50,573 nucleotides of DNA, taken from the IMG/VR virus record IMGVR_UViG_3300015194_000002, positions 1 through 50,573 of that record. One strand, 5' to 3'. This document shows positions 7,777 to 16,441 of this stretch, piece by piece. The notes under the pieces were generated by a model. The model made no database searches. It had not been told where the DNA came from and saw nothing but the letters and a program-made list of their open reading frames with translations. The position numbers and the translations under genes are program-made. How positions within the stretch are numbered: position 1 is the first letter of the stretch; every line of letters starts with the position of its first letter. This DNA is from a virus.

Positions 7777-8573
7777 AATTTAAATGCCCTAAAATTACTG
7801 TATTCATATGGTTGAAGTATAGTACGATAAGTAGGTGTCTTTATAGAAGATCCTACACCTGCATCTATTGTTTCTGCATATTTATAGTCTATAATAGACC
7901 AACCAGAATGTACTCCATTTATATCGTTAATACCATTATAAGGCCAATAATAGTTACTTAGAAGATATTTCTCTTGATTATTAGTTGCCCGATATAGTAT
8001 AGGTTCTGATTTAGAACCTGTTGGATGGGTTACTAATAATGCTTGTGCTCCAAAGTCAGGAGATGGACTACCTCTATAACCTATGATAGTATCTTTAAAT
8101 TCTGGTTCATTTAAAATATCAAATTGATAATCAGTAACTAATTTACCAGAAGAATTTCGTTCATCTTGTGTATTAGCTAGTAATGTTGGAAGACTTTCTG
8201 AAAATCTAAAATTAGCTTTATGATCAAAAGAGAAAGTTACAGGTATATTTTGATATAAATGGCCTGCTAAAGTATAACCTCTAAAAAGCATTGAACCAGG
8301 GGCAAAACCAAAGAAATCTCTATCATTAAGGGTGGCAATTAATCTAGTTAATAATCTTACATAAGCATAAGTTAGTTTTTTAGGAGACATATATTGAGTA
8401 ACTTGCATAGAAAAACTTCTACCGAATATAGTTGCTCCTTCTATACCATTTTTTGTTGCACCAATAAATGCATTATCTCCTACCATATCTATTATACTTG
8501 GTCTAGCAGGTCTAACTCCTGCTCCTAATGCATTCCAATCACTGTATAATTTTGAACTCATCTCAGATTCCAT
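7773..8573 (-). CDS. Tail-region structural protein, unknown
   Basis: 266 residues (possible starts MESEMSS or, four codons in, MSSKLYSDWN). It lies in the block between the tape measure and the Cys-rich proteins, where tail-tip and baseplate-like proteins are encoded. Aromatic-rich beta segments dominate (for example FGFAPGSMLFRGYTL). No signature was recognised. It carries no copy of the G-rich motif that I could see. Confidence 0.6.
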   Translation of the reverse strand: MESEMSSKLYSDWNALGAGVRPARPSIIDMVGDNAFIGATKNGIEGATIFGRSFSMQVTQYMSPKKLTYAYVRLLTRLIATLNDRDFFGFAPGSMLFRGYTLAGHLYQNIPVTFSFDHKANFRFSESLPTLLANTQDERNSSGKLVTDYQFDILNEPEFKDTIIGYRGSPSPDFGAQALLVTHPTGSKSEPILYRATNNQEKYLLSNYYWPYNGINDINGVHSGWSIIDYKYAETIDAGVGSSIKTPTYRTILQPYEYSNFRAFKL

Positions 8574-8582
8574 TACCCTAGC

Positions 8583-9038
8583 TTATTGTATTTTCTTTTC
8601 TGTAGTTTCTCCATTTAAAGATATTTGAGTATATTCTTCTGAAAGATCATCTCCTTCTGCATTATCTCCTTCATCTCCACCCCCTTGATCTTTTCCATTA
8701 TCTTCTGGAATATCAAAAGTCATATGTACTTCCCAAGCACCCCAATTAAGTTGAGTTACTCTAACTGTTGATACATAAAGAATATAAGATAATCCTTGAC
8801 TTACAACAAATTCAAAGAATAAAGGTATAAATCCTCTTACTCTTTCCATTACTGCTGTTTGTACAGGAACATCATCTAACCAATATTCTATACCATTGAA
8901 GTCTTGAGCAGACATACCATGAGAGAAATCATTATAAGTTCCATCATAAACTACAAATACAAAATCTTTTGATATATTTTTTCTATCCACTGTAAAAGCT
9001 CTGGATTCACCATAAATTTCAACCCATTGAGCAGTCAT
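8583..9038 (-). CDS. Tail-region structural protein with acidic tail
   Basis: 151 residues. Residues 1-110 are probably beta-rich (VFVVYDGTYNDF, FFEFVVSQGLSYILYVS). They are followed by a very acidic Gly-rich tail (DQGGGDEGDNAEGDDLSEE). It overlaps the preceding 9019 gene by 20 bases. The position just after the tape measure suggests a tail-tip or distal-tail role; no family is recognised. Confidence 0.6.
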   Translation of the reverse strand: MTAQWVEIYGESRAFTVDRKNISKDFVFVVYDGTYNDFSHGMSAQDFNGIEYWLDDVPVQTAVMERVRGFIPLFFEFVVSQGLSYILYVSTVRVTQLNWGAWEVHMTFDIPEDNGKDQGGGDEGDNAEGDDLSEEYTQISLNGETTEKKIQ

Positions 9039-9288
9039 TTGATATATCCTTTAAAGTTGAATGTAATTCTTTTTTATTTAGAAATTCATGGTTATTTTTT
9101 AACCATTCTAAAGCTACTAATCTATCTACCCAAACCATAGTAATTTGCTCTTTCTTATTTCGAGCTACTTTTACTGGGGGGACTTTGGAAGTGTTGAACC
9201 TTGTACGATATGTTTCGTATATAAGAGGTATTAGTTCTTCTTTAGATCTATTTAGTATGTTTAGTATTGTATTGATTTGACTAGACAT
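9019..9288 (-). CDS. Small tail-region protein
   Basis: 89 residues, mostly helical and charged (starts MSSQINTILN). Its ATG overlaps the TAA of the tape measure (TAATG), which fits translational coupling. A G-rich motif copy with seven Gs begins at 9174. Function is unknown; it is likely a tail-tip or assembly factor by position. Confidence 0.6.
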   Translation of the reverse strand: MSSQINTILNILNRSKEELIPLIYETYRTRFNTSKVPPVKVARNKKEQITMVWVDRLVALEWLKNNHEFLNKKELHSTLKDISNDCSMG

Positions 9289-12200
9289 TAACCTACTCCG
9301 GCTTCTAAGTTTCCTATTCCATCTTTTATGTCTTTAAGTAATTGTCGTTGATCTTTAGCAACATCAAGTGCTAATTCAGAAGAAGTCTTAAAGTATTCTC
9401 CGCGAGTTGATTCTATACTTCCAACTAAAGCAGATAATACTTGTCCAAAGTTAGCAGATATTTCTTCTTTTTTCTTATCTGTTGGTGCATCTGGTTGTTG
9501 TGCTTTAGCTGCTTCTGCTACTTTATCTTTAAAGTCTCTTGCAGCTTTTTCCATACGACCAGCAGCTATTTTAGAATCAATATTTCTCCACTGAGCAGCT
9601 ACTTCACGAGAGTTTTTAGATGATAATATATCATTTATATGAGATTCTCTAACATTTTTTTCTTCATCTGCTATTTTAATATAATCCTTTAAAGTTTGTT
9701 CTAATCTTCTTTTTTTAGTTATATCAACATTAAGATCTATATTTCTTCGTAATCTAGTTACTTCTAGCAAATCTTTTTTATATTTTTCTGCGTTATCTTC
9801 TTGTAATTTTGGAAGATTCTTTTCAGTATCAAAAGAAGAAGTTAATTTAGCATTTCGTTCATCTCTTTTATTTGCATTATCTTTCTTACCTAAGAAATAA
9901 TCAGAATCTGATTGTAATTTTAATATTCTAGCTTCATTTTTAACATCATTAGCTCCTAGTGGGTCCATCCATTTTATAATAGGATATAACATTTGAGCCA
10001 TTCGTACAAATACTTCATTTAAAGCATGTACAAGCCAAAGACCCCAATCAATTAATACTTTAACACCTTCACTAAGTGCCAATCCTATATCTAAACCTAA
10101 AGATCCTGTACTTACTTTAGACATAGAATCTGATAATGGATTTAATAAAGTACCTAAACCTGAAAATAGATTAGTAAGAACTAAAGTTAATCCATCAAAA
10201 ACTCCTGATAAAGTTGTCCAAATAGTTTTTCCTATTTGCTTGAAGAATACTACAATGTATTCTACTTTAGACATAAACATATCCCAGGCAGCAGATAGTT
10301 GGTTACTTATAATATCTGCTACACCAGAAACTGCTGCTCCAAGAGCTTCCATACCTTTTGCTGAATTACCTTTAGAAAAAGCATTAAAAGATAATTGTAA
10401 TAATTTAAAAGCAGGTGCTGTATAAGCAGCTATTTTACCTAATTCACCAAAAGCTGCTTTAAACCCTTGTCCTAGAGCAGTAAAGGCATTAGCTATTACA
10501 GGTATTTTATCTCCAAAAAGTAAAAGTACATTAAAGATCATTCCTACTGCATTCCAAGAAAATGCAAATCTAAGGAGAGAACCTGATAATTTAAGGAAAG
10601 AGAATCCTAATCTAGTAATTCCTATAAGAGTTTTATCTACAGAAAATCCTTTAAATAAAGAAGCTATACCTTTTCCCATTCCGGTAAAATAACTTGTTCC
10701 TTGTAAGGCTTTACCTGCACGAGCTATACGTGCTGATCTAACTAAAGATGTTTTTTCAAAATTAATAGCTATTTTAGTTCTTTCAGCAGTAGCTGTAGCA
10801 TTCATTTTTTCAGCAAATCCTGCTTGTTTAGCTCCTCGCATAAGTTTAGCTTCAATTGCTTCTAAAGCTATTTTATTTTTAACTATTAATCTTTCTATTG
10901 ATAAAGTTTCTTTTTTATTAGCTAATAAAATTCTAGATTGTTCAGATTTAAAATTAGGTTTTGTAGTAGCTGCTTCTAATTTATTAATTTCAAAAGCTAT
11001 TGCTCTAGTTTTAGCTTGACGACTATTTATTAAAGAAGCTAGTTCTTTTTCTCTAGTTTTTAATATTTCATAGTTTTGAGAAGCTACTAAAGATCCACCA
11101 CCGGAAGGTTTAATAAATTTAGGTTGTGTAGCTAATTCATTTCTAACTTTATAAAGGGCATCATATTGTTTTTGAATTTCTAATTCTCTTGCAACACCAC
11201 GTATAGCTTCTGTTTGTCTTAGGTGTGTAAGTCGAGTAGTATTTTTTAAATGATTGGCTTCAAAAGATGCTTCTCGACCTAAACTAGCATTTCTTTTTAT
11301 GTTAGCTGCTTCTTGATTTGTTACAATTAAATTTTCTAAATTAGTTATTCTTTTTTTCTGTTTATTCGCAGCAGTTTCTAGTTTACTTGCAAGAGCAGCT
11401 CTATTTTTTAGATTACCATCTACATTTTTATTTAAAGCTATATTTTTATTATATTTTGCTTTAGCTGCAATACCAGCTTCTTTTTCTAATGCTATTTGAG
11501 CCTTTATTTCTTTTTTTTCTTTGTAGATAGCTTCAATTCTATCTCCCATTCCTAATATTTTAGTGCCACCTGCTCGTAGATTATTTCCAAAATTTCCTTT
11601 TGGTTTAAGTGTTGCTAACCTTGCTTCGGCAGCAATTAAATTGGCTGTATTTTTACTTGCAGCAACTTTGGCAGGAGAAGAACCTTTAGCTAAGGAAAGA
11701 GCTTGCTTAGCTTTAAGTTTAGTGATTAATTTAGTTTCTTTTTCAATAGCTGCTTTATGAGCTAAAGACGATTTACTGGGGGTGGTTAGCATAGATAAAG
11801 TATTAGTTGCTGAACCAATACTAAATTTGGCTATAGAAGATATTCCTTTTAAACCTGATTTTAGGAGTGATAGAACTCCTGTTAATCTAGATAGTGCAAA
11901 AGAAAGTGTGTATGCACCTATGGCAAATGCTCCTAAGGCAAAAGGAGCTAATAGAATTGCTAATGTTATTGCTTTGAACTTAATTGCCAAAGAACCTAAA
12001 GCATGTACAGTTACGGTAACTACTTCACCCATAACTTTAAATTCTTTATTAAGCTTTTCACCTATTTCTATATTAAGTAAAGAAGCTTCTGTAGTTAGGC
12101 GTCTCCATACACCACCCACCCCAGAATTCATTTGTTGTTGGGCTTTAACAGCTAAGTCAGTAACTTTATTTAATTTCTCAATATGATTTTCAATATTTTC

Positions 12201-13145
12201 TATATTTTTGGCACCAAGAACTGCTCTTGCACCACGAATATTAAAAATATCATTAAAGAAATCTATCTTTTTAACATTACTAAATTTCTCTGTAGCCTTA
12301 TACAAATCTGACATTGAACTTACTAGATCAACATTACCATTACCATCTGTGGTAAGATTAAATCCAGGTAGTACAGCTTTAATTTTATCTAAATTCGTTG
12401 CCATACGTAACATAACAATATTAAGTGAAGTTCCTCCTAAAGAAGCTTTAAGACTTGAATCACCTAATTCTGCTAAAAAACCAAGTATAACAGGAAGTTT
12501 AATCCCTAATTCAGCAGCAGTACCACCAGCATATTTTAGAGATTCTCTTAGATCTTCAATTTCAATAGTACCTAAATTAGTAGCTTTAACCAATTGAGAT
12601 ACTAATTTATTAACTATGTCTATTTGTTGAGCAGCTGATTGATCTGCTCCTAACAATTTAAAAGAAGCTGAAAGGTTAGCTATTAATTTAGCTGAATCAG
12701 CTAGACCATAATCTGTACCTCTAGATAAATTGATTACACCTTGTAGAGAAGCTTCTATAGCCTTTGGTGAGAAATTAGCAGAAGCTAATGATATAGCTGC
12801 TTTAGAAACTTCTAAAGGTAATTCACCCATACTACGAGAAAGAGTCTTTATCTTTTCTGATAAAGCTAAAGTTTCTTCTCCATTCTTTTTCATATCAGTA
12901 TTAAAAGATTCTAGTTTAGTAGATAGAAATAAGATACTATCTTCATAAGACATAAAATCTTTTGCTATTTTACCTGATGCTAATGCCCCAAGAAAACCTC
13001 CACGTAGAGCCGTTCCTCCCATTTTATTAAGAGAGTTAGATAGTCGAGAAACTTGATTTTGTACTTTAGTTAAACCTTTTCCGATATTATCTTCAAGGCT
13101 TACTAGAATTACTGCTTTTCCGGCTATTATCGTTGATCTGGTCAT
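9288..13145 (-). CDS. Tail tape measure protein
   Basis: 1285 residues, the longest gene in the window. Residues 60-330 carry the phage tail tape measure (PhageMin_Tail/TP901) domain, with SRSMGELPLEVSKAA, GLADSAKLIANLSASF and ELGDSSLKASLGGT. Hydrophobic helices follow around 390-420 and 800-1000. Long Lys/Ala/Glu-rich helical stretches lie at 450-780 and 1050-1250. The protein sets tail length and is threaded into the tube. The position right after the frameshifted chaperone genes is standard for siphovirus-like long-tailed phages. A plus-oriented G-rich motif lies at 11776 and one of only two inverted copies at 12112-12124. Confidence 0.93.
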   Translation of the reverse strand: MTRSTIIAGKAVILVSLEDNIGKGLTKVQNQVSRLSNSLNKMGGTALRGGFLGALASGKIAKDFMSYEDSILFLSTKLESFNTDMKKNGEETLALSEKIKTLSRSMGELPLEVSKAAISLASANFSPKAIEASLQGVINLSRGTDYGLADSAKLIANLSASFKLLGADQSAAQQIDIVNKLVSQLVKATNLGTIEIEDLRESLKYAGGTAAELGIKLPVILGFLAELGDSSLKASLGGTSLNIVMLRMATNLDKIKAVLPGFNLTTDGNGNVDLVSSMSDLYKATEKFSNVKKIDFFNDIFNIRGARAVLGAKNIENIENHIEKLNKVTDLAVKAQQQMNSGVGGVWRRLTTEASLLNIEIGEKLNKEFKVMGEVVTVTVHALGSLAIKFKAITLAILLAPFALGAFAIGAYTLSFALSRLTGVLSLLKSGLKGISSIAKFSIGSATNTLSMLTTPSKSSLAHKAAIEKETKLITKLKAKQALSLAKGSSPAKVAASKNTANLIAAEARLATLKPKGNFGNNLRAGGTKILGMGDRIEAIYKEKKEIKAQIALEKEAGIAAKAKYNKNIALNKNVDGNLKNRAALASKLETAANKQKKRITNLENLIVTNQEAANIKRNASLGREASFEANHLKNTTRLTHLRQTEAIRGVARELEIQKQYDALYKVRNELATQPKFIKPSGGGSLVASQNYEILKTREKELASLINSRQAKTRAIAFEINKLEAATTKPNFKSEQSRILLANKKETLSIERLIVKNKIALEAIEAKLMRGAKQAGFAEKMNATATAERTKIAINFEKTSLVRSARIARAGKALQGTSYFTGMGKGIASLFKGFSVDKTLIGITRLGFSFLKLSGSLLRFAFSWNAVGMIFNVLLLFGDKIPVIANAFTALGQGFKAAFGELGKIAAYTAPAFKLLQLSFNAFSKGNSAKGMEALGAAVSGVADIISNQLSAAWDMFMSKVEYIVVFFKQIGKTIWTTLSGVFDGLTLVLTNLFSGLGTLLNPLSDSMSKVSTGSLGLDIGLALSEGVKVLIDWGLWLVHALNEVFVRMAQMLYPIIKWMDPLGANDVKNEARILKLQSDSDYFLGKKDNANKRDERNAKLTSSFDTEKNLPKLQEDNAEKYKKDLLEVTRLRRNIDLNVDITKKRRLEQTLKDYIKIADEEKNVRESHINDILSSKNSREVAAQWRNIDSKIAAGRMEKAARDFKDKVAEAAKAQQPDAPTDKKKEEISANFGQVLSALVGSIESTRGEYFKTSSELALDVAKDQRQLLKDIKDGIGNLEAGVG

Positions 13146-13410
13146 TGTTAAAGTGTCTAGATGCAGATCCTTTTAACTGAGCAGATCCACTACTAGCTTT
13201 CTTTTCTGGGGTGGGAAGCATTTTAGGTTCTTGTGCAGAGCAAGCCCAAGACACTTGATCTCGGTATTGTGCTTTGCTTTCCATATACATAATTTCACCC
13301 ATAGTAAGTGAATTTATGTTTATTCCTCTTGATCTGACGTTGAGGGAGATTGTCCAACATTGTTGTTCCCAATCCGTGTTGCTCGTAGTTCTTTTTTCAT
13401 CACCTTCCAA
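13093..13410 (-). CDS. Tail assembly chaperone T domain, probably made by -1 frameshift as G-T fusion
   Basis: This frame overlaps the end of the G-like gene and has no good start (only TTG at 13410). It lies in the -1 frame relative to G. The A-run GAAAAAAG at 13391-13398, read ATG AAA AAA G in the G frame, is a plausible slip site. After the shift the T part would read RTTSNTDWEQ..., with a helical core GININSLTMGEIMYMESKAQ, then a Pro/Ser/Lys-rich tail. The gene order G, G-T, tape measure is nearly universal in long-tailed phages. It overlaps the tape measure start by 53 bases. Confidence 0.65.
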   Translation of the reverse strand: MEGDEKRTTSNTDWEQQCWTISLNVRSRGININSLTMGEIMYMESKAQYRDQVSWACSAQEPKMLPTPEKKASSGSAQLKGSASRHFNNDQINDNSRKSSNSSKP

Positions 13411-13733
13411 GCGTCTATTAACATCGGTCTTTTCAGGGGACTCGAAAAATTTACGACTCCTTCCCAGAGAGCCTCCCTAAATTCATCTACGAATTCCATA
13501 GAAGGGATTTTAGAGATCATGGACTCTTTTGTTTGAAGAGTACCTTCTTTTTTTACAAAATACCACATCAGTTCGAGTACAAATTCTTCATCTAGTAACA
13601 GTTTGCGAGGCAGTAAATCATCCTCAGCAAACATATTAAAGATATTGAAGTCACATTCCTTTTTTAAGGGACCGTAAGCTTCTTGAAAGGTAATCTCAAC
13701 GGGGTACTGTTTGTTACCTAAAGTAAATGTCAT
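13320..13733 (-). CDS. Tail assembly chaperone G-like protein
   Basis: 137 residues directly upstream of the T frame and tape measure. It starts MTFTLGNKQYPVEI, a beta-start typical of G-like chaperones, and then is helical (FVLELMWYFVKKEG, VDEFREALWEGV). The role is to keep the tape measure soluble and recruit tail tube subunits; it is not part of the virion in lambda. The stop at 13320 lies 71 bases past the candidate slip site. Assigned mainly by position and the overlapping -1 frame. Confidence 0.65.
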   Translation of the reverse strand: MTFTLGNKQYPVEITFQEAYGPLKKECDFNIFNMFAEDDLLPRKLLLDEEFVLELMWYFVKKEGTLQTKESMISKIPSMEFVDEFREALWEGVVNFSSPLKRPMLIDAWKVMKKELRATRIGNNNVGQSPSTSDQEE

Positions 13734-14020
13734 GATTGGATTAAGATCTTGTTTTCTTTGAGGAATTCGGAACTTTTAAGTGCTTCCAGTAGTGTGAGTC
13801 TATTGAAAGATCCCACTCCTGTTTTCATTTCTTTATTACGTTTTGTGGAACCAAAAGTATTTTGAGCAGCAGCAACTTGCAATTCACCAAAAGCGGTTAA
13901 TTGAGCTTCTACTTCATCAACACCAATCAAAGGAATTAGATATTGAATATCAATATGAACTTCCTCATCACTAGTATTTTCTAGTCCACGTACAATAGCT
14001 TGTGCATCTGTAATTTTCAT
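13730..14020 (-). CDS. Small tail-module protein
   Basis: 96 residues between the tail tube gene and the chaperones, starting MKITDAQAIV. It is helical and acidic, with a low-complexity centre (AAAQNTFGSTKRNKEM). The role is unknown; it may be a tail accessory or chaperone-related protein. It overlaps the G-like gene by four bases. A G-rich motif copy lies in its upstream spacer at 14032. Confidence 0.55.
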   Translation of the reverse strand: MKITDAQAIVRGLENTSDEEVHIDIQYLIPLIGVDEVEAQLTAFGELQVAAAQNTFGSTKRNKEMKTGVGSFNRLTLLEALKSSEFLKENKILIQS

Positions 14021-14043
14021 TTAAATATTTCCTGGGGAAGGTG

Positions 14044-14571
14044 TTATGGTGTGTAATCTACGATTGCTGATGCGATATTGACTCTTACTGCCCTTACTAC
14101 GCAAGCAACTAAAGAACAAGCTGCTGGCATTAGTTTGAAGTTTTGTGTTGCAGCACCTTCTTCTGGAAATGAAGATGATCGATCAAAGTTTCTAAATTTA
14201 CCTCGATAGCCAGCAGAACCGACTACAGAAATAAGATTAGAAAGAATCAAAAGATCAACAGAAGCATTACCATTTCGTGCTTTATTTAAAGCATCACAAC
14301 CTTCATAATCAATATCAAAGGCTTGTTGACCTGAAATATCAAGTTGAATACGTCCTGAAACATATTCATCATAGATTCGAGAAGGATCTCGTCGACCTAA
14401 CTTATTTTCTGGTTCAGTTTCTGTAACAGAAAGATCCCCAATAAGTCCTTTATGCCTAACCCAAACTGCTGCGGAACAGTCGTAAGTTAGACCAGTATCG
14501 GCTGAGTTAAAGTAAATTGAAGCTGCACTACCAGGATTATCGCATTTAGATAATTCTGCTGTTGTTGTCAT
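14044..14571 (-). CDS. Probable major tail (tube) protein
   Basis: 175 residues. A central segment GDLSVTETEPENKLGRR...QLDISGQQAFDIDY resembles tail-tube-like proteins, and the position between head-tail joining genes and tape measure chaperones is that of the tube protein. It is rather short for a full tube protein with decoration domains, but fits the core fold. Four cysteines (CDNPGS, YDCSAA, YEGCDA, LVACVV) are present. The start overlaps the preceding stop by one base. Confidence 0.6.
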   Translation of the reverse strand: MTTTAELSKCDNPGSAASIYFNSADTGLTYDCSAAVWVRHKGLIGDLSVTETEPENKLGRRDPSRIYDEYVSGRIQLDISGQQAFDIDYEGCDALNKARNGNASVDLLILSNLISVVGSAGYRGKFRNFDRSSSFPEEGAATQNFKLMPAACSLVACVVRAVRVNIASAIVDYTP

Positions 14572-14996
14572 TATAATACCCTTGCTATTGTTGTTGTGAA
14601 TTCTCTGCCAATCAAACCTTGAGATTGTAATCTGTTCAAGGTAGAGTTCATATACGATCTTTCAGGGTATGTTCTAAAGCCCCATTTAGAAGTAAAAGTA
14701 CCCCCAAATTCTTGAACAAAAGTCACAGGTTCATTTAATTTATTAGCCCGTGGAAACTTGTCTGGACCTATCATACCAGTATCGCCATTTACAGCAAAAC
14801 TGATTATCTTAAGACCACCTAAAGTATGAACATGAGGAGGATTTCCTGGGGAGGATGGTCCTCTTGCTAACCTTAATGATCTTCTTGTGGCTGATCGTAT
14901 TAAACCACAAACTCTATATAATCCTATTGTCTTTGCTTCTTTAAGTCTAACATTGAGTTTTTGAAAGAAATATTGTGTTCTTACTTGTACCCGCAT
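14571..14996 (-). CDS. Tail completion / virion morphogenesis protein
   Basis: 141 residues. An N-terminal basic helix (LYRVCGLIRSATRRSLR) leads into GPSSPGNPPHVHTGG-type text and then a beta core with MIGPDKFPR and VTFVQEFGG; FRTYPERSYMNSTL closes it. The pattern "SxPGxPPhxxxG.L...I.Y......v.iGP" is shared by HK97 gp10-like and Mu gpG-like tail-joining proteins. Gene position between connector and tube fits. Basic N-terminus may contact DNA at the head-tail joint. G-rich motif copy at 14846. Confidence 0.7.
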   Translation of the reverse strand: MRVQVRTQYFFQKLNVRLKEAKTIGLYRVCGLIRSATRRSLRLARGPSSPGNPPHVHTLGGLKIISFAVNGDTGMIGPDKFPRANKLNEPVTFVQEFGGTFTSKWGFRTYPERSYMNSTLNRLQSQGLIGREFTTTIARVL

Positions 14997-15439
14997 GATA
15001 AACCTTCATAAACAAAATCAGTAACAGATAAAAACCATCGTTGTCCTTGCATTACATCCATTGCTTCCATTGCTTCTATTTCTAAGATTTTAGTTGTTGA
15101 AAGAATTATTCTTTCATCAATTGCTTCTCTGAAATTTAACAAAGTTGTTATCTCAGCCCAGGAAGATATATCTCCTGTTTGGATTGTACTGAAAGGAGTT
15201 GAAATTGCAACACTGATTCTTATTTGTTTGTTTATTGTTTTAATCTCTCCCCGTCTCAAGCCTTGTGCCAAGTTGTACCCCACAATGACAGGAATTATCC
15301 AGATTCCTGATGTACTTGACTCAAAAACTTGAGACGGGTCGAGAGCCTTGTTGACAGTGAACCCATTGGTTCCTGCCCATGATCCGCTTGGGGTTGCGGT
15401 TAATGCATTATAAATTTCTTCTACTTTAGCCACAAGCAT
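14981..15439 (-). CDS. Head-tail joining or tail terminator-like protein
   Basis: 152 residues starting MLVAKVEEIY, overlapping the next gene by 16 bases. The alpha/beta layout, with a long helix first and then strands around SGIWIIPVIVGY and QIRISVAIST, fits tail terminator proteins (lambda gpU type), which sit in this genome slot. No decisive motif. Confidence 0.55.
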   Translation of the reverse strand: MLVAKVEEIYNALTATPSGSWAGTNGFTVNKALDPSQVFESSTSGIWIIPVIVGYNLAQGLRRGEIKTINKQIRISVAISTPFSTIQTGDISSWAEITTLLNFREAIDERIILSTTKILEIEAMEAMDVMQGQRWFLSVTDFVYEGLSCGYK

Positions 15440-15761
15440 GTTTGTATACAGTCTTTAAGAGGATTTCATTTTGAAATTGATCATTATAAGACCACATAAT
15501 TGGTCCTTCGAATATTACCTCATAAACTCTATTAGACCAGATGATTAACATACCTCTATTTGGAGGATAGGGAAGTTGATCAACTGTTACAAGAAAACCA
15601 ATAAATTGACTTTGAATTCTAATCTTGTCAGATGTACTGGCTTTTGAATCTATTAAAGTTGCTGAGCCTCTATACTCAGGTTTATCAGGATATTTAATAC
15701 TGATATTTTGAACAGGTTTGTGTTCAGTAAGAAACTTACTTCCTAAAGCTAATAAATCCAC
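15426..15761 (-). CDS. Head-tail connector-like protein
   Basis: 111 residues with a GTG start at 15761. It is probably a small beta barrel (SATLIDSKAS, FLVTVDQLPYPPNRGMLIIW, VYEVIFEGP). The slot after the capsid genes suggests a head closure or stopper protein. The 5' end of the gene lies inside one arm of a strong hairpin (15759-15813), so start accessibility may be controlled by RNA structure. Confidence 0.5.
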   Translation of the reverse strand: MDLLALGSKFLTEHKPVQNISIKYPDKPEYRGSATLIDSKASTSDKIRIQSQFIGFLVTVDQLPYPPNRGMLIIWSNRVYEVIFEGPIMWSYNDQFQNEILLKTVYKHACG

Positions 15762-15880
15762 TTAAGTTACCTCGGTTCAAATTGGTAGGGCGAAAAGAGA
15801 AGTAACTTAAGTGAAATAAAATGTTCTTATAATTTAAATTTGGCTGAGTAAGTGTATATTGCCTAATAAATTTAAATTAT
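15759..15880. promoter_or_regulatory. Two hairpins between capsid and connector genes
   Basis: CACTTAAGTTAC (15759-15770) pairs with GTAACTTAAGTG (15802-15813). ATAATTTAAATTT (15829-15841) pairs with its complement at 15868-15880. Both stems are perfect. The region is the only sizable spacer in the morphogenesis operon, just downstream of the head decoration gene. It may be a leaky terminator or a processing site that lets head proteins be made in excess over tail proteins; there is no clear T tract on the minus strand. Confidence 0.55.
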
Positions 15881-15894
15881 TAAAAACATAATTA

Positions 15895-16422
15895 TTAAAT
15901 GTAGGTTGGAATTGTTCCGATTACTGGAACAACTGCTTGTGAAGGATATACTCGAACACGAGCAGTTCCAGCAGCTACTTTAGAGTCTGTGTAATCTTGA
16001 GCAATTGCACGATTAGATGCAATAGTCCAAATACCAGGCATAGGAGCAGCAAAACCAAGGATATATCCATTAGTAGGAGCAGCACGAACTACAGCACCCA
16101 ATCCAGATGCTAGAGTTGTGTCACTATAATCCCACCAAACTGGATCACCAGAAAGGATATTTGCTGCAAGACCAGCGGATACAATAAAGTCTGCTACCCA
16201 ATCAAATACTAGATTACCTTCTTGCAAGGGAAGAATCAATCTAGAAGTTAGTCCTACCCTACCATTGATTAGAATGGGTTCTCCTGGGGAGATGGATAGT
16301 GTGGTTGATACGTTTACATAAGGAATAACCAACGAATTGGCTGTTGACCTGATGTAAGCACAAATTGGTGGCTGCTCCATACGGACTGGATCAGCTAAAC
16401 GAATAGGTGTTGCGTAAGGCAT
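15895..16422 (-). CDS. Head decoration protein, DUF2190-like
   Basis: 175 residues, beta-rich. The core reads INGRVGLTSRLILPLQEGNLV...GDPVWWDYSDTTL, like DUF2190 capsid cement proteins ("vG.v..........G..g.l...G.....g..vYWd"). It lies right after the capsid gene, where cement proteins are found. The N-terminus MPYATPIRLADPVR is unusual for the family. G-rich motif copy at 16284. Confidence 0.6.
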   Translation of the reverse strand: MPYATPIRLADPVRMEQPPICAYIRSTANSLVIPYVNVSTTLSISPGEPILINGRVGLTSRLILPLQEGNLVFDWVADFIVSAGLAANILSGDPVWWDYSDTTLASGLGAVVRAAPTNGYILGFAAPMPGIWTIASNRAIAQDYTDSKVAAGTARVRVYPSQAVVPVIGTIPTYI

Positions 16423-16441
16423 TGTTAATAGTTCCTTTCAA

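Noticed and set aside
8686-8694. Minus-strand AAGGGGGTGGAG as inverted motif copy
   Set aside because: It has AAG in place of CTG and lies in a Gly/Asp-rich coding stretch, so chance or protein sequence explains it.
11563-12948. Several plus-strand frames of 65-134 codons
   Set aside because: They lie opposite the tape measure gene, whose Ala/Leu/Lys-rich codons leave few stops in the antisense frames.
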